Assembly (NCBI GenBank): GCA_016839915.1
Contig: JAEOTH010000125.1
Coordinates: 1-64,000, forward strand
From: Promethearchaeota archaeon
GTDB lineage: Archaea > Asgardarchaeota > Lokiarchaeia > Sigyniarchaeales > SOKP01
Direction of reading: 5' to 3'
Length of the DNA: 64,000 nucleotides
Shown: one piece after another, positions 38,655 to 47,772 of the stretch
Layout of the letters: every line of letters begins with the position of its first letter
Position numbering within the stretch: the first letter of the stretch is position 1
Notes under the pieces: model-generated
Databases searched by the model: none
What the model saw: only the letters and a program-made list of their open reading frames with translations
What the model was told of the DNA's origin: nothing
Program-made: the position numbers and the translations under genes

Positions 38655-39749
38655 TTATATTCTTCTTCTTTTCCAAAGAAATATAAGTAGAGCAATACCG
38701 AATCCAATAGATCCTAATACAACCGTCAAAATCCAGTAGTTAAATTCAACCATCCAAATTTCCACGTTTAATTTAGATAGGGAGTTAAATATTCTTAAAG
38801 TCTCAAAAGCATAAAAACAAGAAATGACAGAAGATTCAATTTCTTGATATCCATCGGTATTTTCTGCAAACCCACCATCTTTATAATTTTGTCGCGATAA
38901 TACCCATTTTACTGTATCTCCAGTATTTAATTGGCTATCATCCAATATAGAAATTGATTTTGCACAATAATAAGTACTGCTTAATAAAGCGTACTCTGCT
39001 AATTCATCAGGAAGATATCCTCCATAATTATCAAGATCAGCTGAGTTGTCAACATAAAAAGCTTTGATGTAAGTTAAAGTATTGTTGAAATCAACTAAGT
39101 CATAAATGTCACCAAACCGATCATCATCCAATATAAAAACTGTAAAGCATGTAGTTAGATAATTAGACGTTGAACTTGGTTCACCACCATAACCACCATC
39201 AGTATTATTACAAGAAAGAACCCAACTCTTATGAAAGGGAATATTTTCAATAGTTTCATTGATCAATGAGTACAGCTGAATAACATAATAAGTTGAAGCA
39301 ATATTTGCTGAATCAGATGTATTTGAAAAAGAAAAACCACCAGTGATTTGCTCGGTATCATTTAAAAATTTGTAAATTCTATTCGATAAGCCCGAATCAA
39401 TTGAATGCTCTAAAATGTCGATTGATTTCATTAAAAAGTATAAATTATATAAATCAACCTCATCATCATCAAACATTTTTTTAACTCTATTTTCCAAATT
39501 AGTTTGAAGTGTTTCAACTTCTTGAGGATTTATATTGTATTTTTTTAATATATCCAAAGCATAAGCAGTTGCTTCTAAAGAAAGTTCACCGTCAACCGCA
39601 TTAGAAAAACCGCTATTCTTTAATTCACAATCTAATATAAAACTAGTTAAATATGATTGCCGCGATTTCCCTAATACACTCGGAATTGCATTTATTGTTA
39701 AAAATAATAAAAAGATAACAATGATCAAACTCCGATATTTATGTTTCAA
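38655..39749 (-). CDS. Secreted/membrane-anchored prenyltransferase/squalene-oxidase-repeat-like protein
   Basis: Signal peptide LIIVIFLLFLTINAIPSVLG; repeats ITGGFSFSNTSDSANIASTYYVIQ, NTDGGYGGEPSSTSNYLTTCFTV, YKDGGFAENTDGYQEIESSVISCFYA; C-terminal TM plus KRRRI. Confidence 0.75.
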   Translation of the reverse strand: MKHKYRSLIIVIFLLFLTINAIPSVLGKSRQSYLTSFILDCELKNSGFSNAVDGELSLEATAYALDILKKYNINPQEVETLQTNLENRVKKMFDDDEVDLYNLYFLMKSIDILEHSIDSGLSNRIYKFLNDTEQITGGFSFSNTSDSANIASTYYVIQLYSLINETIENIPFHKSWVLSCNNTDGGYGGEPSSTSNYLTTCFTVFILDDDRFGDIYDLVDFNNTLTYIKAFYVDNSADLDNYGGYLPDELAEYALLSSTYYCAKSISILDDSQLNTGDTVKWVLSRQNYKDGGFAENTDGYQEIESSVISCFYAFETLRIFNSLSKLNVEIWMVEFNYWILTVVLGSIGFGIALLIFLWKRRRI

Positions 39750-39905
39750 GTGAATTCCCTAAATCTGATATTTTAAATTTTAATCTTTAAAATTTATCTT
39801 GAAATTAAAAATTAACTATATGTTTAAAGAACTTCGAGTGATATCTCAATTTCTTATACTTCAAAAAAGGATATAATTAAAAGGAGAGAGGTTCTTGATA
39901 TTCAT

Positions 39906-41426
39906 TTAAAGAATTTCGCTGATATCTCTATAAAGTAGCTCTTTATTTGTCTGAAATTGTTCAAATGTAATAAATAATTTTCTAAAGGATTCTAAACTTC
40001 CAAGAATTGAGGCTCCATTAAAAATCGCATATTGGAGATTATCAGGAATAAATAATTTGATAATCTTACTTGCCGATTCAATGGATTCGGAGAATTCTTG
40101 AGCGGGAGATTTTTCAGCCACTTCTATCGGGACATCAATAGCCTCTAAAGTTTCTATAGGTTTACCACAATAAGGACAAAATAGTGAATCTGAATCAACA
40201 ACATCTTTCCCACAATGTGGACATTTTCCTTGATATATTTTTTTCTTACCTTGATCTGAATCCCCAATCTTAATTTCTGGTAAAACTAAAACCCCCCCAC
40301 AAGAAGGACATAAGTGTTTTCCATCACTAAGATCTACAAAGGCTCCACAATGCTGGCAAGTATCTTCTATTTTTTTTGAAATTTCAACTGCTTGGAGTTT
40401 AATTAATTCACTTTTGACTGCAGAAAGAGGTGTTACTGGTTTTGGAATTGAACCTAATTCAGAAAGAAGTAGATCTAATTCTGATTCAAAACGTTCTTGA
40501 AAACCGTTATAAGAAAGATTTCCTCCTGAAAATACTATATGAGATAAAAGATCGTACCAATAAAGACTATCAATATTTCTCACACAAGTGATTATTGCCT
40601 GCGGAAGATTCATTATATTACCATAACCGAGCATTCCCGGATTGAATATAACTTCTGGAGCTTGATAAAGAATGTAAGTTGGAACATTTATGGTTGAACC
40701 ATCTGGCATTGGGAAACTAAACATATCTCCTGATTTATGGGGTTTATTTGGATCTAACACAAAGTAACAGTTTTTTTCTTTTATATCTTGGATAATTTCA
40801 TCTGCAGCACTAGAAGCAATACTAACTCCCTCTCTCATCAAAAGGCTTTTGAGATTTTGATTGACATCAATTCCCGCTAGTGGAAGTTTCTGAACTGCAT
40901 GTTGAACTATTGTTCCATTTATTATCGGTACTATCCAAGTAAGGCCGTCACCACTTTCAATTACTAATCCTGTTGTCAAACCAACGCTAAATAGAGAAAG
41001 TAGAGGTGTGGGCATCATCATCAAGCTTCTAACCCGATGAGTCTCAAAAAAAAGTCTCGCAATATATTCTTTAGTTTCTCTTTGTATGAAGGGAGATTCA
41101 CAATAAAATACTGGATACTGACTAAGATCTTCAATTCTAAGTAAGGAATAAAAGATATAATTCAAGATCTCATAGTAGCTTTCCCAATCCATAATTTCAC
41201 CCCTTTGTACTGGGTGTTTAATTTTAAGAACGCCACGCATACGTGATACATCGTTCCCAACGTATATACTTCTAGCACTTACGTCAACCATAACAGATTT
41301 ATATTTTTCAGTTCCAGTAATACAGGGAAACACAAATCTTGGTCCAGGTTCTCCTGCAAATCCTATTTTAACGTATGCTGATCCAATATCAATTATAACT
41401 GGTGTTCCAGGTAAAGGTAGTGCCAT
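39906..41426 (-). CDS. Actin-family protein (lokiactin/Arp-like) with inserted double zinc ribbon
   Basis: VIIDIGSAYVKIGFAGEPGPRFVFP, SIYVGNDVSRMRGVLKIKHPVQRGEIMDWE, TTGLVIESGDGLTWIVPI, FSGGNLSYNGFQERFESEL, PDNLQYAIFNGASILGSLESFRKLFITFEQFQ; CQHC/CPSC and CPHC/CPYC. Confidence 0.92.
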   Translation of the reverse strand: MALPLPGTPVIIDIGSAYVKIGFAGEPGPRFVFPCITGTEKYKSVMVDVSARSIYVGNDVSRMRGVLKIKHPVQRGEIMDWESYYEILNYIFYSLLRIEDLSQYPVFYCESPFIQRETKEYIARLFFETHRVRSLMMMPTPLLSLFSVGLTTGLVIESGDGLTWIVPIINGTIVQHAVQKLPLAGIDVNQNLKSLLMREGVSIASSAADEIIQDIKEKNCYFVLDPNKPHKSGDMFSFPMPDGSTINVPTYILYQAPEVIFNPGMLGYGNIMNLPQAIITCVRNIDSLYWYDLLSHIVFSGGNLSYNGFQERFESELDLLLSELGSIPKPVTPLSAVKSELIKLQAVEISKKIEDTCQHCGAFVDLSDGKHLCPSCGGVLVLPEIKIGDSDQGKKKIYQGKCPHCGKDVVDSDSLFCPYCGKPIETLEAIDVPIEVAEKSPAQEFSESIESASKIIKLFIPDNLQYAIFNGASILGSLESFRKLFITFEQFQTNKELLYRDISEIL

Positions 41427-41582
41427 TGTTTTTCAGCTGTAAGTTTTTTTGGTTTTTCCTATTAACTATCTAAATTAATGATTTTTATAATTATTTTATA
41501 GAATTTATAAATAAGAATTCTTTTAATTATTTTTTCAATTGTTTTTTCAGAAAGTTGAGAAGAATTTTTTAAAAAATATTTG

Positions 41583-41963
41583 TTAGCTAGTTTTCATTGT
41601 TTCTCCAAGCTTCTTCTCAATTTTAATAATTTCATTCAAATATTCTTTATAAATTTTTAAAAGATAATGCCCCCAATCATTTAATTTAATCCAGCCACCC
41701 CCACCGCGACCCCCCTTACCTGTTATTACAACAGGCATTCCAGTTCTTTTCTCAATCTTTTTTAAAATGTTCCATGCATATTTATAAGAATACCCGCATT
41801 CCTTAGCAGCTAATGTTAAGGAACCTTCCTCATGGTTTTCAATTCTATCTAACAACTCAGCCCATCCAGAACCCAATATACTTCTATTTTCAAACTCTAG
41901 CCAAAATTTTATACCAAAATCTACTTTAGACTTTAAATCCTCAATATTGGGTTGATTTTCCAT
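41583..41963 (-). CDS. ModE-like winged-helix DNA-binding protein
   Basis: LLDRIENHEEGSLTLAAKECGYSYKYAWNILKKIEKRTGMPVVITGKGGRGGGGWIKLNDWGHYLL. Confidence 0.85.
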   Translation of the reverse strand: MENQPNIEDLKSKVDFGIKFWLEFENRSILGSGWAELLDRIENHEEGSLTLAAKECGYSYKYAWNILKKIEKRTGMPVVITGKGGRGGGGWIKLNDWGHYLLKIYKEYLNEIIKIEKKLGETMKTS

Positions 41964-42075
41964 ACAATTATTATTTATTTTTTGTTCATTTAATAATTTG
42001 TTTTATTTTAGAAAAGAAAAACATAAAAGTTAAGCTCATTTTATCTTTTTAAAAGAAGGTATTGCAAGAGAGATT

Positions 42076-42840
42076 ATGTTTTCTTTTAGTAGAGAATCTG
42101 AGAAAAGGGGTAAGGAAATTGTTCGAAATCTTTATTACTTTCCAGAAAATCAAATGTTAGACTGCAATCAATATATCATTGAAGATCCTGATACTAAAGA
42201 ATTAGCTTTATTTGATACTGGTAATGGAATTTCACTTAATGGTTTATTTAAGGGGATGAAACAACTCAATCTTGATCCTATTAATATTTCTAAAGTGTTC
42301 TTAACTCATGAGCATGTAGATCATACGCTGGGACTTTATCCTTTAATGGAATTTTTTAGAGAAAAACCTCCTGAAATTTTAGCATATGGTGAAACAGCTA
42401 AAATTTTAAGAGAAGGGGATATATCCCGAATATTTCCAGGAAACCTTGGAATTAAACCCAGTATGTTTGGAGTGGAAATTATTCCACTGAAAGTAACAGA
42501 TTTAGAAAGAATGAAAGAAATAGAAGTATTTTCTGAATTCAAATTCGAGATCCATTATACCCCGGGACACTCTTTAGGATCAATATCTTATTATGAACCT
42601 ACAAAAAAAATATTAATCCCAGGAGATTTAGTTTTTCAAGCAGAATTACGCTATAACATCGGTAGTTTTGGTCGTTATGATTTTCCAGGAGGATCACTTG
42701 AGACTCTAAAAAAATCAATTGAGTATGTATCTAAACTTAATGTATTAACTTTACTTCCGGGTCATATGAATATCGTAGAGGAAAATGCAGGCCAACATAT
42801 TGCTTTAGCATATAAAACAATCCAAACACTTCATTATTAG
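42076..42840 (+). CDS. Metallo-beta-lactamase fold hydrolase
   Basis: VFLTHEHVDHTLGLYPL...IHYTPGHSLGSISYYEPTKKILIPGDLVF...LLPGHM. Confidence 0.92.
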   Translation: MFSFSRESEKRGKEIVRNLYYFPENQMLDCNQYIIEDPDTKELALFDTGNGISLNGLFKGMKQLNLDPINISKVFLTHEHVDHTLGLYPLMEFFREKPPEILAYGETAKILREGDISRIFPGNLGIKPSMFGVEIIPLKVTDLERMKEIEVFSEFKFEIHYTPGHSLGSISYYEPTKKILIPGDLVFQAELRYNIGSFGRYDFPGGSLETLKKSIEYVSKLNVLTLLPGHMNIVEENAGQHIALAYKTIQTLHY

Positions 42841-42986
42841 GATTAATTAAAATATTCTCATGACCATACCTATAATGGTTTAATTCCTACTTTTATATTA
42901 GGTTAAAAACATACTAATATTTAAATAACCCTTCAGTCTATTATTTTTATAATCCTCATTAAATTTAAAAAAAGTGAAAATGTAAT

Positions 42987-43658
42987 ATGTCTGAACAAAA
43001 AAAACAACCTAAACATCCAACTGAAATCTTTTTTCGAACTTATCCCAAGGTTATATTCTTCTATCCGTTGCTTGTCACCTCCTTAATCCTCTGGTTAATT
43101 CAATCAATTATCGTAACTCCAAACCAAGTATTAGGGTATGTATGGTTTATAGTATTCTTTATAAATATATTTGTAACCGCTTTTGATTTTTCTTCTACAA
43201 AATTCTTTGTTTTAATTCTAGCAATTGTCATCATTGTTTTGATTGTCGTTTTCTTAGTTTTACCAAATTTTTCAGTATCTTTTGGAGATTTTAGTATTAA
43301 TATAGCAATGTCATATCAGTTCTACATGTTGATGTCTTTAATTCTAGCTTTTATCTTAGGGATTGTAATTCTTAGTACAAGATTCGAATACTTTAAAATC
43401 GAAAGGAATGAGATCATTCATAAAAGAGGGATATTTAGCTCAGCCGAAAGATTTCCAGTAAAAAGCCTACGATTCAAGAAAGAGATTCCTGATGTTTTTG
43501 AATTTTTCATGTTAAGAGCAGGTCGTTTTACAATCATGCCAGGTAAGGCTGATGAAGTTATGATTTTACCTACTGTTCTGAATATTAATAAAAAGGAAGA
43601 ACAGCTAGACTGGCTTTTAAGCCACGTATCTGTAGAACCAGATGAAGTAGATCTATAA
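42987..43658 (+). CDS. Membrane protein with C-terminal bacterial-PH-like domain
   Basis: Four to five TM segments then FEYFKIERNEIIHKRGIFSSAERFPVKSLRF...AGRFTIMPG. Confidence 0.55.
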   Translation: MSEQKKQPKHPTEIFFRTYPKVIFFYPLLVTSLILWLIQSIIVTPNQVLGYVWFIVFFINIFVTAFDFSSTKFFVLILAIVIIVLIVVFLVLPNFSVSFGDFSINIAMSYQFYMLMSLILAFILGIVILSTRFEYFKIERNEIIHKRGIFSSAERFPVKSLRFKKEIPDVFEFFMLRAGRFTIMPGKADEVMILPTVLNINKKEEQLDWLLSHVSVEPDEVDL

Positions 43659-43758
43659 ATTCAAATTAATTCTCAATACTTTTTTTTAATATTTTATTCT
43701 TTCTGTAATGAATATATTTTAGATAAATTTAAGTGTTAAATAGGACTTTAAAATACAC

Positions 43759-44484
43759 ATGTCTCATCTACCTATAATACTATTTGATTTTGATGGCGTT
43801 ATTATTACTCAAAAAGCTCTTGAATATACAGCGTCTAAGTTAATGAAAAATAAGTTCTATCAATGGAAAAACATAGAAAATATGAGATTAATAGATTTTG
43901 CGAGACTATTTGAAGAATCAGACTCAAAAAATAGACTAGTGGCTTTAAAACGAATAAATAAAGTCTACAAACCATTTATACATAGTATTTGGAGGAGAAA
44001 TTTATTTTTTATAAAATTTAGACGAATATATCCGAAGCTTGAAAAGTTTGAGACTTTAAAACCTAATCTTAAAGAAGTTTTAAATCAACTAAAAAAGAGT
44101 GGAATGATCTTAGGAATTGTTTCTAACACTAGTAAAAAAAGATTAGATAAATTTAGAAAAAGACTAAATTTGGATAAGTTTTTTTCTGTCTTTATTTCTC
44201 GTGATGATTCCCCTTTTAGAAAACCAAGCCCGTACCCAATTATAGCAGCATTAAAGGAACTTAAGAAAAGTATCAATTATTCAATAAATAAAGACAATGT
44301 TTATTATATTGGTGATCTTCCCGCAGATATTGAATGTGCTAAAAATGCAGATGTCAAAAGCATAGCTTTACTTTCTGGTCATGGTACAAGAGAGGGTTTA
44401 GAAAGATCTAACCCTATATTATTGGTTCCAGATGTTAAGGATATTTTGGAAATTGAGCATTTCAAAAAATTCTTATTAGATTAA
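43759..44484 (+). CDS. HAD-superfamily hydrolase
   Basis: ILFDFDGVIIT; LGIVSNTSKKRLDKF; DDSPFRKPSPYPIIAAL; YYIGDLPADIECAKNADVKSIAL. Confidence 0.92.
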   Translation: MSHLPIILFDFDGVIITQKALEYTASKLMKNKFYQWKNIENMRLIDFARLFEESDSKNRLVALKRINKVYKPFIHSIWRRNLFFIKFRRIYPKLEKFETLKPNLKEVLNQLKKSGMILGIVSNTSKKRLDKFRKRLNLDKFFSVFISRDDSPFRKPSPYPIIAALKELKKSINYSINKDNVYYIGDLPADIECAKNADVKSIALLSGHGTREGLERSNPILLVPDVKDILEIEHFKKFLLD

Positions 44485-44503
44485 ACACTCCTTAAGATTA
44501 TCT

Positions 44504-47230
44504 ATGTTTAATCTTAAAGAGTTTGAGAATAATTTAATTTTTGAAAAAGTAGATAAATTGAATAAGTATCTAAGTAAAAATAAAGTTGATAAAATTACAA
44601 AGATACTTGATGAATTTCAAAATTTATTAAACAAACAAGAATATATTGTTTCAATAACATACATCTTAAGTATTTTAGCAGAAAAAAGATTTAATCTCAT
44701 TTCTGAAGGATTAATAAAAAAAAGTGGGAGTTTCCTTCACTCCCCAAATGTGAAATTAAAACTAAATTCACTAATTATAATTGGATTTGCAATGCTTGCA
44801 AATTCTAAATATATTGACGAATACTCTCAGGATTTTTTAAAATTGCTTTTTGAAGATTCTGATGATATTAGAAATAATATACATTATTTTTTATTAAAAT
44901 TGGTTGATATAAAACCAAATTTGGCAAAAGGCAATGTAGATATTATTCTAAAAAGTCTAATTAAAGAAAAAAACAAAAATAATATAATTTCTATACTAAA
45001 TTTACTGGATTATTGCGATGAATTTGAATTTGACCAGTTATACCTCTTTAGAGATATTTCAAAATCATTAATTACCTTATTTGAAGATAAAAAAACTTCA
45101 AAAATTTATATTAAATTAATAATACTCATAAAAAAATTCTTTCCACAGCTCAACCAACTTGATCTAGAACCCCTAGATACTAAAAGAATAATAGAATTAT
45201 TGGACAATCAATTCATAATGAAAAGACATAATTTTACTAGATTAAGCAAGAATAAGGATTTAAAATTAAAGGATTATTTAAAAAACTTCATGAAATCTGA
45301 TATAAAAGATAAGAAAATCTATTTTTATGCAACGACAAAAGAAAATATAGTTTTTATCTACGAGTTAGAAAAAAGTAAGCTAAATAGATTCTTTAATGTA
45401 AAGATAAAAATATCTGATAAGAAAATTCATGAAACGTTTTCATCGGTTATCGATAATGATTCAGAACAAAAAATTTTTGTAAAAACTTTAAATAACTTAA
45501 AAATAATTGATGGGTATTATTCTAATATTGGATTTTTTTATCCTTTTGATTACTTTAAGTTAAAATTCTTAGATAATTTGCATAATAGTGGATCTATAAA
45601 TTTAAAGAATTTTAATTTCCTTCCACAGAAATTTATTGATAAGGTCATTAACTACATTTCTAAGTCTACAAATCAGATATTTTTACGAGATAAGGATCAA
45701 GAAATATATACCTCATTAAAATATATTAAAGATCGAATTAATTCTGAAGCTGCAAAAAAGAGTATAATAGAATTGAAATTATATAGAGATATATTATTAG
45801 AGGAAGATTTTATAAAGTTAATAAAGAATATGCCTAGAGAGTACTTATCCGAATTTCATAAAGGAACACAGTGGTTAACTAATTTGGGGGTCCAAAAAAT
45901 TACATATGAAGTTCAAAATTCAAAAATTGTTGGTTATTTTAATATTTCTAAAATTTCAAGAAAACTAAATATAAGTGATCTACTACTATTAGATGTATTT
46001 GATCTTCTAATAGACTATAGAAGTGGAATTTGGGACAAAAATAAAAATATTTTTTATTATTCGAAATATCTCAATGATAAAATCAATGAGATCAGTGTAA
46101 TTTCTGATGAAACTGAAAAATTTAAGCAAATTGAAATGATTTCAAATGAGTTTGACATTGATAAAAATCATATATTATCTAAAATCGATGAAAACTTACA
46201 TTTAATAGCAGAAGAAATAAAACAAAAGGATAAAATAAAAATCAGCGAATATGTTGAAAAAACAGGGATGGAAGTAAATGTTTTTTTGAAATTTATTAAT
46301 GATTTAGGTATATCATATTTCAAAAAAGCAGATTTACTGATATTTAATCCGCTAAAGATAGAAGAAGCAAAAAATGATATAAAGTATATGCTAATTGATA
46401 AATCTAAATCTGTTGATTTTATTAACTTAGGAACAATGATGTCCTCCTCAAGTATAGTCGAAGATTTAATTAAAGATTTACTAGTTGATGGGAAATTAAA
46501 GGGGATTTTTCATGAAACTGAAGGACAAGTAGTTTTTTATACCGAAAGAGGAATTATCAACTTGATGTTAGAGAATAGTGTCCTCTTCTCTTTCCATGAT
46601 TTATTTTTTGAAAAAGATTTAAATCAAGCAGAAATTGATTTGTTAAGAGATGTCTTTGATGATTTAGTAAAGAGTAAAAAACTTAGAGGTAATTTTAATG
46701 AAGAAACACTGACTTTTTCTAGTGATGAGGTAATATTTGCTAAGGATTACAATATAGTCCTATTTGAATTTGAAAAAATGGTTGGGAATTACATTAAGAA
46801 GTTTGAAACAGAATTTCAAAAGATTCAGAAGATTCTGACTAAGGAGGGAGAAACAATATTTCCACAAGAAATAAAAATTATTCAAGAGACTCTTGATAAA
46901 ATTAATGTAAAATATGTCAACTGGAGAAGTGGTTTAGAAGCTTTTATCAGAAGAACTAACAAGAAATTATTAAAAGATCAAGGGATTAATGTAAAGCAAT
47001 ATAAGAAACTGTTTTTAAAAGAAAAGAAAGAAGAAATAAAATCTTTAGAAGATGATCCTGAAGTCCATGAAATATTAAATGATTTTAACAGATGGATAAA
47101 GCTCTTCAATAAATTAGAGCTGAAGTATCCAAATGTACTTTTTTATCAAAAAAGGTTAGTTAATAACCCAAACAATAAAGAATCTCGGGAAAAATATATT
47201 GAATTATTGGAGGAACTTGATTTAAAATAA
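44504..47230 (+). CDS. 908-aa protein: N-terminal HEAT/adaptin-like helical region plus UFL1 (UFM1 E3 ligase)-like tandem winged-helix region
   Basis: N-terminal helical repeats; KIKISEYVEKTGMEVNVFLKFINDLG...LLIFNPLKIEEAKNDIKYMLIDKSKSVDFINLGTMMSSSSIVEDLIKDLLVDGKLKGIFHETEGQVVFYTERGI resembles UFL1. Confidence 0.6.
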   Translation: MFNLKEFENNLIFEKVDKLNKYLSKNKVDKITKILDEFQNLLNKQEYIVSITYILSILAEKRFNLISEGLIKKSGSFLHSPNVKLKLNSLIIIGFAMLANSKYIDEYSQDFLKLLFEDSDDIRNNIHYFLLKLVDIKPNLAKGNVDIILKSLIKEKNKNNIISILNLLDYCDEFEFDQLYLFRDISKSLITLFEDKKTSKIYIKLIILIKKFFPQLNQLDLEPLDTKRIIELLDNQFIMKRHNFTRLSKNKDLKLKDYLKNFMKSDIKDKKIYFYATTKENIVFIYELEKSKLNRFFNVKIKISDKKIHETFSSVIDNDSEQKIFVKTLNNLKIIDGYYSNIGFFYPFDYFKLKFLDNLHNSGSINLKNFNFLPQKFIDKVINYISKSTNQIFLRDKDQEIYTSLKYIKDRINSEAAKKSIIELKLYRDILLEEDFIKLIKNMPREYLSEFHKGTQWLTNLGVQKITYEVQNSKIVGYFNISKISRKLNISDLLLLDVFDLLIDYRSGIWDKNKNIFYYSKYLNDKINEISVISDETEKFKQIEMISNEFDIDKNHILSKIDENLHLIAEEIKQKDKIKISEYVEKTGMEVNVFLKFINDLGISYFKKADLLIFNPLKIEEAKNDIKYMLIDKSKSVDFINLGTMMSSSSIVEDLIKDLLVDGKLKGIFHETEGQVVFYTERGIINLMLENSVLFSFHDLFFEKDLNQAEIDLLRDVFDDLVKSKKLRGNFNEETLTFSSDEVIFAKDYNIVLFEFEKMVGNYIKKFETEFQKIQKILTKEGETIFPQEIKIIQETLDKINVKYVNWRSGLEAFIRRTNKKLLKDQGINVKQYKKLFLKEKKEEIKSLEDDPEVHEILNDFNRWIKLFNKLELKYPNVLFYQKRLVNNPNNKESREKYIELLEELDLK

Positions 47231-47237
47231 ATCCAAT

Positions 47238-47519
47238 TTACAAATTTTTTCCAATTTGAGAAAGAAAATCCTCCACATCGATTTTCTCATTCGTCAAAAT
47301 TTTATAGGTTTTAGGATTTGTTATTCCATTTAAGGTAAGAATTCCTTCTTCTTCAAGATATTTTAGGGATCTCCAAATAAAATTAATTTTAGAACGATCT
47401 GAAGATTTTATATTGTTACACCTTCTTATTCTCTTAGTGTTAACAAGAGTTATATTATTTTCTATTAATTTGTTAAGCGCTTCCACTGTATCTTTTAAAT
47501 TCTTTTGAAAAAAATCCAT
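47238..47519 (-). CDS. Small winged-helix protein
   Basis: SDRSKINFIWRSLKYLEEEGILTLNGITNPKTYKIL. Confidence 0.5.
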   Translation of the reverse strand: MDFFQKNLKDTVEALNKLIENNITLVNTKRIRRCNNIKSSDRSKINFIWRSLKYLEEEGILTLNGITNPKTYKILTNEKIDVEDFLSQIGKNL

Positions 47520-47772
47520 ATTAAAAGAGCTCCCTTAGTAATATATCTTTAAAAATACTCTCCTCATTTGAAATAAAAAATAAAAAAGTAAAATTGATTT
47601 TTTTTACGTATAATAATTAAGTTTTTTTTGATATATATAGTTTTTTTATCTCAAAAAATGCCTATATAAAAGCTTAGATCCATTAATTTCTCAAATAATA
47701 GAATGATAATTGTGAGAATAATTGCCCAGGAGCATTATTAAGTTAATAAACTTAATGTTAGAAATGTTAGAC

